DNA from: Rattus norvegicus
Lineage: Eukaryota > Chordata > Mammalia > Rodentia > Muridae
Length of the DNA: 64,000 nt
Reading direction: 5' to 3'
Assembly: GCF_036323735.1 (NCBI RefSeq)
Contig: NW_026947371.1
Coordinates: forward strand, 826,274-890,273
Made by a program: the position numbers and the translations under genes. Below the pieces are notes generated by a model. It did not search any database, was not told the origin of the DNA, and worked only from the letters and a program-made list of their open reading frames with translations. Below, in pieces: positions 40,356 to 52,092 of the stretch. Positions within the stretch are counted from its first letter, which is position 1; each line of letters starts with the position of its first letter.

Positions 40356-41340
40356 GGCCCAGGAGCGGCAGGACACCTGCCTGAGACACCAGCGGAACCT
40401 GAAAGAAACAGACCGGATAAACAGTTCTCTGCACCCAAATCCCATGGGAGGCAGAGCTAAACCTTCAGAGAGGCAGACAAGCCTGGGAAACCAGAAGAGA
40501 CTGCTCCCTGCACACACATCTCGGACGCCAGAGGAAAAAGCCAAAGACCATCTGGAACCCTGGTGCACTGAAGCTCCCGGAAGGGGCAGCACAGGTCTTC
40601 CTGGTTGCTGCCGCTGCAGAGAGCCCCTGGGCAGCACCCCACGAGCGAACCTGAGCCTCGGGACCACAGGTAAGACCAAATTTTCTGCTGCAAGAAAGCT
40701 GCCTGGTGAGCTTGGGACACACGGAAGCAGAATTTCTCTAGGACCGGGCACGTTCTGTGTTTACCGGAAGTCCCACACCCGCAGATCCCGGCCCGCAGCA
40801 GCTCTCTGCTCCCAGACCCGGTGAGAGAGAGACCCAACCGCCTGGTCAGGTGGGAACTCCTGAGGCTGCAGAGCGGAGGAGACCACCAACACTGCTCACC
40901 CCTGCCCACATCCCTGGCACAAGAGGAAACTGTATAAGGCCTCTGGGCTCCCTTGGGGGAGGGCCCAGGAGCGGCAAGACCCCTGTCTGAGACACCGACA
41001 GAACCTGAAAGAAACAGACCACAGACCGGATAAACAGTTCTCTGCACCCAAATCCCATGGGAGGGAGAGCTAAACCTTCAGAGAGGTAGACAAGCCTGGG
41101 AAACCAGAAGAGACTGCTCCCTGCACACACATCTCGGACGCCAGAGGAAAAAGCCAAAGACCTTCTTGAACCCTGGTGCACTGAAGCTCCCGGAGGTGGC
41201 GGCACAGGTCTTCCTGGTTGCTGCCGCTGCAGAGAGCCCCTGGGCAGCACCCCACGAGCGAACCTGAGCCTCAGGACCACAGGTAAGACCAAATTTTCTG
41301 CTGCAAGAAAGCTGCCTGGTGAACTCAAGACACAGGCCCA
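40356..41340 (+). promoter_or_regulatory. L1 5' UTR monomers (period ~606 bp)
   Basis: The motif GGCCCAGGAGCGGCA starts at 40356 and again at 40962, a spacing of 606 bp. The following roughly 370 bp are nearly identical in both copies, including AAACAGTTCTCTGCACCC and CTGGTTGCTGCCGCTGCAGAG. The second copy then runs into non-monomeric sequence near 41325. Rodent L1 monomers act as internal promoters, so this is the likely promoter of ORF1/ORF2. It is GC-rich compared with its surroundings. Copy-to-copy differences are few, for example an ACCACAGACC insertion near 41020. Confidence 0.9.
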
Positions 41341-41519
41341 CAGGAACAGCGGAAGACCTGTAGAGAGGAAAAACTACACGTCCGAAAGCAGAACACACTG
41401 TCCCCATAACTGACTGAAAGAGAGGAAAACGGGTCTACAGCACTCCTGACACACAGGCTTATAGGACAGTCTAGCCACTGTCAGAAATAGCAGAACAAAG
41501 TAACACTAGAGATAATCTG

Positions 41520-42593
41520 ATGGCGAGAGGCAAGCGCAGGAACCCAAGCAACAGAAACCAAGACTACATGCCATCATCGGAGCCCAATTCTCCCACCAAA
41601 ACAAACATGGAATATCCAAACACACCAGAAAAGCAAGATCTAGTTTCAAAATCATATTTGATCATGATGCTGGAGGACTTCAAGAAAGACATGAACACAC
41701 TTAGGGAAACACAGGAAAACATTAATAAACAAGTAGAAGCCTACAGAAAGGAATCTCAAAAATCCCTGAAAGAATTCCAGGAAAACACAATCAAACAGTT
41801 GAAGGAATTAAAAATGGAAATAGAAGCAATCAAGAAAGAACACATGGAAACAACCCTGGATATAGAAAACCAAAAGAAGAGACAAGGAGCTGTAGATACA
41901 AGCTTCACCAACAGAATACAAGAGATGGAAGAGAGAATCTCAGGAGCAGAAGATTCCATAGAAATCATTGACTCAACTGTCAAAGATAATGTAAAGCGGA
42001 AAAAGCTACTGGTCCAAAACATACAGGAAATCCAGGACTCAATGAGAAGATCAAACCTAAGGATAATAGGTATAGAAGAGAGTGAAGACTCCCAGCTCAA
42101 AGGACCAGTAAATATCTTCAACAAAATCATAGAAGAAAACTTCCCTAACCTAAAAAAAGAGATACCCATAGACATACAGGAAGCCTACAGGACTCCAAAT
42201 AGATTGGACCAGAAAAGAAACACCTCCCGTCACATAATTGTCAAAACACCAAACGCACAAAATAAAGAAAGAATATTAAAAGCAGTAAGGGAAAAAGGTC
42301 AAGTAACATATAAAGGGAGACCTATCAGAATCACACCAGACTTCTCGCCAGAAACTATGAAGGCCAGAAGATCCTGGACTGATGTTATACAGACCCTAAG
42401 AGAACACAAATGCCAGCCCAGATTACTGTATCCAGCAAAACTCTCAATTAACATAGATGGAGAAACCAAGATATTCCATGACAAAACCAAATTTACACAA
42501 TATCTTTCTACAAATCCAGCACTACAAAGGATAATAAATGGTAAAGCCCAACATAAGGAGGCAAGCTATACCCTAGAAGAAGCAAGAAACTAA
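41520..42593 (+). CDS. LINE-1 ORF1 protein (RNA-binding chaperone), open
   Basis: A frame of 357 codons, matching rodent L1 ORF1p in length. ORF1p trimerises, binds L1 RNA and forms the cytoplasmic ribonucleoprotein with ORF2p. The N-terminus is basic (MARGKRRNPSNRNQ). Roughly residues 45-160 are a Glu/Lys/Gln-rich coiled coil. The RRM follows at about 170-265, starting around NLRIIGIEESED. The C-terminal domain contains MKARRSWTDVIQTLREHKCQ and LLYPAKLSINIDG. The start codon fits the known family start. No frameshift or stop is seen. ORF2 begins 58 nt downstream. Confidence 0.95.
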   Translation: MARGKRRNPSNRNQDYMPSSEPNSPTKTNMEYPNTPEKQDLVSKSYLIMMLEDFKKDMNTLRETQENINKQVEAYRKESQKSLKEFQENTIKQLKELKMEIEAIKKEHMETTLDIENQKKRQGAVDTSFTNRIQEMEERISGAEDSIEIIDSTVKDNVKRKKLLVQNIQEIQDSMRRSNLRIIGIEESEDSQLKGPVNIFNKIIEENFPNLKKEIPIDIQEAYRTPNRLDQKRNTSRHIIVKTPNAQNKERILKAVREKGQVTYKGRPIRITPDFSPETMKARRSWTDVIQTLREHKCQPRLLYPAKLSINIDGETKIFHDKTKFTQYLSTNPALQRIINGKAQHKEASYTLEEARN

Positions 42594-42651
42594 TCGTCTT
42601 GGCAACAAAACAAAGAGAATAAAAGCACACAAACATAACCTCACATCAAAT

Positions 42652-45600
42652 ATGAATATAACGGGAAGCAATAATCACTATTCCTTAATATCTCTCAATA
42701 TCAATGGCCTCAACTCCCCAATAAAAAGACATAGATTAACAAACTGGATACGCAATGAGGACCCTGCATTCTGCTGCCTACAGGAAACACACCTCAGAGA
42801 CAAAGACAGACACTACCTCAGAGTGAAAGGCTGGAAAACAACTTTCCAAGCAAATGGTCAGAAGAAGCAAGCTGGAGTAGCCATTCTAATATCAAATAAA
42901 ATCAATTTCCAACTAAAAGTCATCAAAAAAGATAAGGAAGGACACTTCATATTCATCAAAGGAAAAATCAACCAAGATGAACTCTCAATCCTAAATATCT
43001 ATGCCCCAAATACAAGGGCACCTACATATGTAAAAGAAACCTTACTAAAGCTCAAAACACACATTGCACCTCACACAATAATAGTGGGAGATTTCAACAC
43101 CCCACTCTCATCAATGGACAGATCATGGAAACAGAAATTAAACAGTGATGTAGACAGACTAAGAGAAGTCATGAGCCAAATGGACTTAACGGATATTTAT
43201 AGAACATTCTATCCTAAAGCAAAAGGATATACCTTCTTCTCAGCTCCTCATGGTACTTTCTCCAAAATTGACCATATAATTGGTCAAAAAACGGGCCTCA
43301 ACAGGTACAGAAAGATAGAAATAATCCCATGCGTGCTATCGGACCACCACGGCCTAAAACTGGTCTTCAATAACAATAAGGGAAGAATGCCCACATATAC
43401 GTGGAAATTGAACAATGCTCTACTCAATGATAACCTGGTCAAGGAAGAAATAAAGAAAGAAATTAAAAACTTTTTAGAATTTAATGAAAATGAAGATACA
43501 ACATACTCAAACTTATGGGACACAATGAAAGCTGTGCTAAGAGGAAAACTCATAGCGCTGAGTGCCTGCAGAAAGAAACAGGAAAGAGCATATGTCAGCA
43601 GCTTGACAGCACACCTAAAAGCTCTAGAACAAAAAGAAGCAAATACACCCAGGAGGAGTAGAAGGCAGGAAATAATCAAACTCAGAGCTGAAATCAACCA
43701 AGTAGAAACAAAAAGGACCATAGAAAGAATCAACAGAACCAAAAGTTGGTTCTTTGAGAAAATCAACAAGATAGATAAACCCTTAGCCAGACTAACAAGA
43801 AGACACAGAGAGTGCGTCCAAATTAACAAAATCAGAAATGAAAAGGGAGACATAACTACAGATTCAGAGGAAATTCAAAAAATCTTCAGATCTTACTATT
43901 AAAAACCTATATTCAACAAAACTTGAAAATCTTCAGGAAATGGACAATTTCCTAGACAGATACCAGGTATCGAACTTAAATCAGGAACAGATAAACCAGT
44001 TAAACAACCCCATAACTCCTAAGGGAATAGAAGCAGTCATTAAAGGTCTCCCAACCAAAAAGAGCCCAGGTCCAGACGCGTTTAGTGCAGAATTCTATCA
44101 AACCTTCATAGAAGACCTCATACCAATATTATCCAAACTGTTCCACAAAATTGAAACAGATGGAGCCCTACCGAATTCCTTCTACGAAGCCACAATTACT
44201 CTTATACCTATACCACACAAAGACACAACAAAGAAAGAGAACTTCAGACCAATTTCCCTTATGAATATCAACGCTAAAAAACTCAATAAATATCTGGCAA
44301 ACCGAATCCGAGAGCACATCAAAACAATCATCCACCATGATCAAGTAGGCTTCATCCCAGTTTTGCAGGGATGGTTTAATATACGGAAAACCATCGATGT
44401 GATCAATTATATAAACAAACTGAAAGAACAAAACCAAATGATCATTTCATTAGATGCTGAGAAAGCATTTGACAAAATTCAACACCCCTTCATGATAAAA
44501 GTCCTGGAAAGAATAGGAATTCAAGGCCCATACCTAAACATAGTAAAAGCCATATACAGCAAACCAGTTGCTAACATTAAACTAAATGGAGAGAAACTTG
44601 AAGCAATCCAATTAAAATCAGGGACTAGACAAGGCTGCCCACTCTCTCCCTACTTATTCAATATAATTCTTGAAGTTCTAGCCAGAGCAATCAGACAACA
44701 AAAGGAGATCAAGGGGATACAGATCGGAAAAGAAGAGGTCAAAATATCACTATTTGCAGATGACATGATAGTATATTTAAGTGATCCCAAAAGTTCCACC
44801 AGAGAACTACTAAAGCTGATAAACAACTTCAGCAAAGTGGCTGGTTATAAAATTAACTCAAATAAATCAGTTGCCTTCCTCTATACAAAAGAGAAACAAG
44901 CCGAGAAAGTAATTAGGGAAATGACACCCTTCATAATAGACCCAAATAATATAAAGTACCTCGGTGTGACTTTAACCAAGCAAGTAAAAGATCTGTACAA
45001 TAAGAACTTCAAGACACTGAGGAAAGAAATTGAAGAAGACCTCAGAAGATGGAAAGATCTCCCATGCTCATGGATTGGCAGGATTAATATAGTAAAAATG
45101 GCCATTTTACCAAAAGCAATCTACAGATTCAATGCAATCCCCATCAAAATACCAATCCAATTCTTCAAAGAGTTAGACAGAACAATTTGCAAATTCATCT
45201 GGAATAACAAAAAACCCAGGATAGCTAAAGCTATTCTCAACAATAAAAGGACTTCAGGGGGAATCACTATCCCTGAACTCAAGCAGTATTACAGAGCAAT
45301 AGTGATAAAAACTGCATGGTATTGGTACAGAGACAGACAGATAGGCCAATGGAATAGAATTGAAGACCCAGAAATGAACCCACACACCTATGGTCACTTG
45401 ATTTTTGACAAAGGAGCCAAAACCATCCAATGGAAAAAGATAGCATTTTCAGCAAATGGTGCTGGTTCAACTGGAGAGCAACATGTAGAAGAATGCAGAT
45501 CGAACCATCCTTATCACCCTGTACAATGCTTAAGCCCAAGTGGATGAAGGACCTCCACATCAAACCAGACACACTCAAACTAATAGAAGAAAAAATAGGG

Positions 45601-46478
45601 AAGCATCTGGAACACATGAGCACTGGAAAAAATTTCCTGAACAAAACACCAATGGCTTATGTTCTAAGATCAAGAATCGACAAATAGGATCTAATAAAAC
45701 GGCAAAGCTTCTGTAAGGCAAAGGACACTGTGGTTAGGACAAAACGGCAACCAACAGATTGGGAAAAGATCTTTACCAATCCTACAACAGATAGAGTCCT
45801 TATATCCAAAGTATACAAAGAACTCAAGAAGTTAGACCGCAGGGAAACAAATAACCCTACTAAAAAATGGGGTTCAGAGCTAAACAAAGAATTCACAGCT
45901 GAGGAATGCCGAATGGCTGAGAAACACCTAAAGAAATGTTCAACATCTTTAGTCATAAGGGAAATGCAAATCAAAACAACCCTGAGATTTCACCTCACAC
46001 CAGTGAGAATGGCTAAGATCAAAAACTCAGGTGACAGCAGATGCTGGCGAGGATGTGGAGAAAGAGGAACACTCCTCCATTGTTGGTGGGATTGCAGACT
46101 GGTAAAACCATTCTGGAAATCAGTCTGGAGGTTCCTCAGAAAATTGGACATTGAACTGCCTGAGGATCCAGCTATACCACTCTTGGGCATATACCCAAAA
46201 GATGCCTCAACATATAAAAGAGACACGTGCTCCACTATGTTCATCGCAGCCTTATTTATAATAGCCAGAAAATGGAAAGAACCCAGATGCCCTTCAACAG
46301 AGGAATGGATACAGAAAATGTGGTACATCTACACAATTGAATATTACTCAGCTATCAAAATCAACGAGTTTATGAAATTCGTAGGCAAATGGTTGGAACT
46401 GGAAAATATCATCCTGAGTGAGCTAACCCAATACAGAAAGACGTACATGGTATGCACTCATTGATAAGTGGCTATTAG
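42652..46478 (+). pseudogene. LINE-1 ORF2 (endonuclease / reverse transcriptase), broken
   Basis: ORF2p nicks target DNA and reverse-transcribes L1 RNA. The endonuclease part is intact at first (SLNINGLNSPIKRH, CLQETHLRDKD, VGDFNTPLSSMDRSW, LSDHHGLKL). The RT has SPGPDAFSAEFYQTF, then the catalytic FADDMIVYL (about 44752-44778). The cysteine-rich end has CWRGCGERGTLLHCWWDC. Four lesions break it: an extra T near 43899 giving a TAA at 43900; loss of one A near 45434-45438, which restores the first frame; a TAG at 45685 where Trp is expected; and loss of one base near 46428. The natural end, after SLISGY, is the TAG at 46476. Confidence 0.95.
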
Positions 46479-47200
46479 CCCAAATGCTTGAATTACCCTA
46501 GATCCCTAGAACAAACAAAACTCAAGACAGATGATCAAAATGTGAATGCTTCACTCCTTCTTTAAATGAGGAAAAAGAATACCCTTGGAAGGGAAGGGAG
46601 AGGCAAAGATTAAAACAGACACAGAAGGAATACCCATTCAGAGCCTGCCCCACATGTGGCCCATACATATACAGCCACCCAATTGGACAAGATGGATGAA
46701 GCAAAGAAGTGCAGACCGACAGGAGCCGGATGTAGATCGCTCCTGAGAGACACAGCCAGAATACAGCAAATATAGAGGCGAATGCCAGCAGCAAACCACT
46801 TAACTGAGAATAGGTCCTCCATTGAAGGAATCAGAGAAAGAACTGGAAGAGCTTGAAGGGGCTCGAGACCCCAAAAGTACAACAATGCCAAGCAACCAGA
46901 GCTTCCAGGGACTAAGGCACTACCTAAAGACTATACATGGACTGACCCTAGACTCTGACCCCGTAGGTAGCAATGAATATCCTAGTAAGAGCACCAGTGG
47001 AAGGGGAAGCCCTGGGTCCTGCTAAGACTGAACCCCCAGTGAACTAGACTATGGGAGGAGGGCGGCAAAGGGGGGAGGGTAGGGAGGGGGGCACCCATAA
47101 GGAAGGGGAGGGGGGAGGGGGACTTTTGCCCGGAAACCGGGAAAGGGAATAACACTTGAAATGTATATAAGAAATACTCAAGTTAATAAAAAAAAAAAAA
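46479..47200 (+). other. L1 3' UTR with polypurine tract and A tail
   Basis: Follows ORF2 to the A run at about 47188-47200. A strongly G-rich tract (about 47054-47120, repeated GGGAGG and GGGGGG steps) is characteristic of rodent L1 3' UTRs and could fold as G-quadruplex. The segment from about 46670 is the younger relative of the L1 tail in each array unit: both share AGATGGATGAAGCAAAGAAGTGCA-like and GAGCTTCCAGGGACTA-like order. Confidence 0.9.
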
Positions 47201-47249
47201 GAAAAGTAGGGAAATAAATACCACAAAACAAACAAACAAAAAAAAAATA

Positions 47250-49236
47250 AAGAAAATCAATGCCAACGAAACAGAGTTTTCTGGTACTATATGGATATTG
47301 AAAGATTGTACATGGATAGCCCTATGGCTCGAACTGCATATGTAGCAGAGACTGGTTTTGTTCGGCCCCAATGGAAGGAAATGCCCTTGGTCTAAATGAG
47401 GTTTTATTACCAATTCAAGGGAATGTCAAAATGCAGTAAGAGTGATTATACAAAAAAAGTAGGGGGACCGGTTAGGGATCTTATGGGCAGGAAACAGGGA
47501 AAGGCAAAAATATTTGAAATGTAAATATGGACAAATCAAATTAATAAAGCAAAAAAATGCTAAAAAATAAAAAAAAAATAAATAAGTTAAAGATAAAAAA
47601 ACTGCCATTTAAACACATATTGACTGAGAAATCTAAGGGGTCACGATCAGGAGTCAGAGAAATATTATTGAAAAGACTGATATGATGAACTAGAAACATG
47701 TCTCACTCCCAAATACCAGTATCAGACACAAACTGAACTAAGGTTATCCAAATAATCGAGGAGTTTATTCTGAGTAAGGACATAATACTTGTCTTTCACT
47801 TCTTCCTTAGGACTTTTTTCTTTTGGGCAAAAAAATAAAAGCCATGAGCTCTAAGGAAAAGGACAGCCCCCTTCCCAACAAATGGCTTTTGTTATAAAGA
47901 TATTAATGATATAAACTCCCTGACTTACAGGAATCACTAGAAGCAGGGAAGTCCAGATTCTTCTGACCGAGTCTGAACACCTGATCCCATATGTGGAAGG
48001 CTCAGATCAATTCTATCTCTTCAACTTACCTACTCAACTCCTACCAAAGACTCAGTGAAATTTTCCAGGGTCGACATATTTCTTCATTTTTTTTCTACCA
48101 AGACAGAAGGCCATCTTTGTTCTCCCCATCGCTGAGCTCTTCACCCTCTTTGTTCTCATTCCCAAATTGCTGTTTGCTCTGAACTAGAGGCCAATTAGTT
48201 AACCCTATAGGTATTGAAAGAATATCTGATAGGTATTTGCAGACACAACAAAACTTGTGACATCACAGGAGAAGGTAGGGCTCTCCAGGACACAAGTGAT
48301 TTTTCAGGGAGGGCCTAATTATGATGTAACTGAGAATTGCCATGGCCTACTGCTGAGCAGCTTTCCTTACATTGCCAAGATTAGAGGGTGTCTTTTCCAG
48401 GAGTGTGTCGTTTGAAACAGTGGAAATCTTTACATACTCCATCTCCATAAAGAAAGAGACCTCTCTTTGCATCATTAGTGGTTACATGCTCTGAATGGTG
48501 AAAATTAGTTAGGGGCTTGGCATGGGTAGAAAAGAACTAGGAACTTGGAGTGGAGGAGAATCTTCTGGATAATAATTTTATTCACTGGACCATTCCTGTG
48601 AAAGACAATTCAATTTCCTAGGGGTTTTCTGTTTCTCAAAGGGCAGTATTCTCCCAACAGACCTTTAATTGAAAGAATATTGTATTACATTTTCTTACTG
48701 TACATTCCTTGATAGTGGACTTTACATATATTCCTGAATGTGTATTCAAAAATTCTGTTTTCCAGTTCAATTTTTTGCAATGATTTTGGCTTCAAAGAAG
48801 GCCCAGCTTTAGAGTGAATATAAGTTTAAAATTGTGTATCTACTTCAAATGATAAACTCCCAAATCCTCATTGTATCCAAAATTTTTCAGACATCAGTAA
48901 AGCAAAGGACAACATGGACTACAGAATGTGGTTCTGTAGTCCCATTAGATATCAGTTCTCAAAAATGTATCTTCCTGTGTTCCCATGGCCAGACTTGAGG
49001 GTTTTGGATGTTCTACCATGATCTTACTTCAGGCCAAACATAAGATACAGGAGGATGTACAGGGAGAGGAATGGCTTGAGGTCCAGTGAAACCTCAAGTT
49101 CAATAGGTTCATAAGAACAGGAGGTAGTCTATTTGGCATTGTCATTTGTGGATTCTACATTCTTGACAAAGTTATGCAGAATCCATGTTAACATTCCACC
49201 TACCCTCATAGTTGTAGGAGAAACCAAAAGTGTGTT

Positions 49237-49290
<54 letters not shown>

Positions 49291-50640
49291 ACCAAAACTA
49301 GAGAAGATTGATGAAGCTAAGAAGTGCATTCTGCCAGGAACCAGATGTAGATATTTCCTGAAAGACATATCTAGAGCCGGTCAACTACATACAAGAATGC
49401 TAGTGGCAAACAGTGTACTGAAAACAGACCTCTTGTTGGAAGATTTTGAAAAAGGATTACAAGAGCTGAAGGTGCTTTCAACACCATGAAAACAACAATG
49501 CCAAAAAACTAGATCTTTCTGGTACTAGACCAATATTCAAAGAATGTGCATTGACAGATCTATGGTTACAACTGCATATGTGGCTGAGGATGGCCTTGTT
49601 GTGCACCAATGGAAGGAGAAGCCCTTGGTCCTCCCTAGGATTCTCTCCTAGTTCAAGGGCATGCCAAGTGGACTTAAGGGGGATTAAAGGAAGGACTTAA
49701 GGGGGATTAGGGGAAGGGAACGGGTAGGGATCTTATGGGCAGGAAACTGGGAAAGGAAAAAAAAAACATTTTAAATGTAAATATAGAAACATCCAGTTAA
49801 AAAAGCAATAAAATTTGCTAAAAAATAAAAAAAAATGGAAGAAATTGAAGAAAAGAGAACTGCCAGATAATCACATCCATTAACTCGGAAATCTAGAGGA
49901 TCACTATCAGGGAAGGGTAGTAGAGTAATACTAGTGAAAGACTGAGATGGTGAAGTCTCAACTAGAAGCACTTCTCTCTCCCAGATATCAGTGTCAGACA
50001 CAAACTGCACTATAGGAATCCAAAGCATGGTGCACTTTATACCGAGCTTAGGACACAATGCTTATATTTCCATTATTCCTTAGGACATTTTCTTCTGGGC
50101 AAAAAGAACAAAAGCCATGAGTTCTCAAGAAAACTATTGTACCCTTCCCAACACTCAGATTTGGGATAAACAAGTTAATGTTATAAACTCTCTGACATCC
50201 AGGAACCATAACAAGCAGGGAAGTCCAGCTGCTGAGAGGCTCCCAGCTCCTGATTCCCATATGAGGAAGGCTCTGATCAATGTTATCTTTTCATCAAACC
50301 AACTAAACCCTACACAAGATTCACTGAGCTTTACCATGGACAAGATATTTCTTCATTTTATTTATAACAAGGCAGAAGGCCAGCTTCTTCTCCCCATCTC
50401 TGATATCTTCATCCTCTTTCTTCTCCCTCCCAAATGGCTGTTTGCTCTGAATCAAAGGCCATTTAGTAAACCCTAGAGGTAATGAATGAATATCTGAGAG
50501 GCAGTTGCTTTCACGACAACACCTGTAACATCACAGAAGAAGCTAGAGCCCTCCAGGATACAAGAGATTTTTCCAGGAGGTCCTAATGATGATGTCACTG
50601 AGACCTGCCATGGCCTACCTGCAAAACATCTTGAGCAGGT
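47250..50640 (+). repeat. Right array, first segment (inverted orientation)
   Basis: The same unit as at 2660-24245 but on the opposite strand. A partial L1 tail (47250-47590) leads into a core (about 47590-49225), a junction microsatellite, a second tail (49285-49810) and a core that stops near 50640. Landmarks include AACTCCCTGACTTACAGG, CTTGTGACATCACAGG and GGCCAAACATAAGATACAGG. Homology begins about 50 bp after the L1 A tail. Strand refers to the L1-derived tail. Confidence 0.9.
49238..49287. repeat. (TA)n microsatellite at unit junction
   Basis: About 24 TA steps. AACCAAAAG lies on the left and GCCACCAAAACTAG on the right, the two copies of the CCACCAAAA word seen at other junctions. 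Confidence 0.95.
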
Positions 50641-52081
50641 ATGTTGACTGAAGGCAGCCGAAAAAAAAATACTAAATGTATGACATCGCAGTTGTGATGA
50701 TCATTCATTAATTAGACCCGTTACCATAGAGATGTCTTATTCAGGGGAATGTATGGATGATAAAGCAGTAAATGGCCCTGAATTAAGAACCAGATGCCTG
50801 GTAAAGTTTCACGTTATTCACCCCCATGTTGTATGGGCCCTGAGCGAGAAGAGGGGGACTAGTGGGCAGGTTGTTGATTTTGCAGAGAATGGTAGAAATA
50901 GAAACCAATTGGGGTAGGTAATAGTATTATTGAAGAGAAAGGTTTATGACTTTTATGGTGTATGTCTGATAACACAAATATGTCCATAAATCATTATTTT
51001 AATGTTTTTGAGAATATTCATGTTAATATGCAATGAAGTTAAAGTTGGGTTTTATGTCTTAATTCATTAATTTAAATTACATTTTTATATGATAGGGGAA
51101 TATATATTAATGTATGATATACATTAATTTTGTAATGTTCTAGATTATTTAATGTACAATATAAACCTGACGTCTGTCTTAGACATATCCTGCCATGCCG
51201 TTCAATGTAGGTAGTTATAATATACATTGTTACTGGCAATTCATAGAGTTCTATGGACCCAAGACAGGTAGCCTGGTCAAGCTGAATTACCAGAAAACTG
51301 CCAATTGTTTCTGAAAGAATGATCTTTCCTTCTCCTGTTCACTACCAACCTGTGATTCAAGGTATCCATTTGATTCTTTTGCATGCTCACATCTTATTTA
51401 TACTGTGAAGTCTCAGGTAGCAGGTCAGTATGATCATGGGTTTTAGGGACACTTGTTGGGAATCCAGGTCAGTGATCTTGTTACCTTCAGTCACAAGGCA
51501 GACATCTCTTTGATGTCCATAGTAGTAAGCCTAGCAGATCATAGGGGAATCCAAATATTCTCTTGGAGAGCCAAGACCTTCTCTAAATTCTTAATGTCCT
51601 TTACTCAGCAAAAAGGACAATTTTGTCTCTGTATTATAAAAAAGACATGTGGAGTATCCAAAGCATAATGTCTGTATATGTACAAGATGACAGGTTTCCC
51701 CTTTCCTTATTTGACATCCTGAGTCAGAGTGATAAATCAGTTCTCTTCTCTGGGCCTAGGTACCTGGCCCTAAGGCTTCCGTGAAATAATTTCAATAACA
51801 GTAACTATTGAAGCTACTCGATACCTTGCTCAATGTTTAATGAAAATACTACCAACTGTGCTGACTATTGCATTAGAGTCTTTCTTGGGATGGGGTTTTG
51901 CAGTAATCCATCAGGTCTGTCTAGATAAATTGGACCATTGTTGTTACCTTGGACAGTCAGTGATGAGCATCTGTGGGTCTACACCACACAACAGGGTAAC
52001 AGGATTTATGTCAAGTGGGTCTTCTTAACTACACTCCAGGATGGTGCAGGAATAGTATCTGTAAGTGTGCAACAGGGACAT
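50641..52081. other. Sequence interrupting the right array, unassigned
   Basis: The array stops in mid-core and unrelated AT-rich sequence begins. No domain or repeat family is recognised. The open frames of 61-71 codons look like chance. Confidence 0.4.
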
Positions 52082-52092
52082 ATAGAAGCCAG

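Larger units (their letters stand above)
40356..47200 (+). mobile_element. Long LINE-1 (rat L1-type), near full length
   Basis: All L1 parts are in order: 5' UTR monomers, an open ORF1, a short inter-ORF spacer, ORF2 with four lesions, a 3' UTR with a G-rich polypurine tract and an A tail ending near 47200. Total length is about 6.85 kb. The 5' UTR has one full monomer and a second partial one. Few lesions suggest recent insertion. I see no convincing long target-site duplication between the flank at 40330-40355 and the flank at 47201-47220. ORF2 damage means it cannot retrotranspose autonomously. Confidence 0.95.

Noticed and set aside
40351..40824. 157-codon sense frame upstream of L1 ORF1
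   Set aside because: It is made of GC-rich 5' UTR monomer sequence and begins just outside the element; no ORF1 or other protein motif is present.
43284..43853. 189-codon minus-strand frame
   Set aside because: Antisense shadow of L1 ORF2; A-rich L1 coding strands give long antisense frames. Frames at 41756-42175, 45279-45644 and 45990-46328 are the same.
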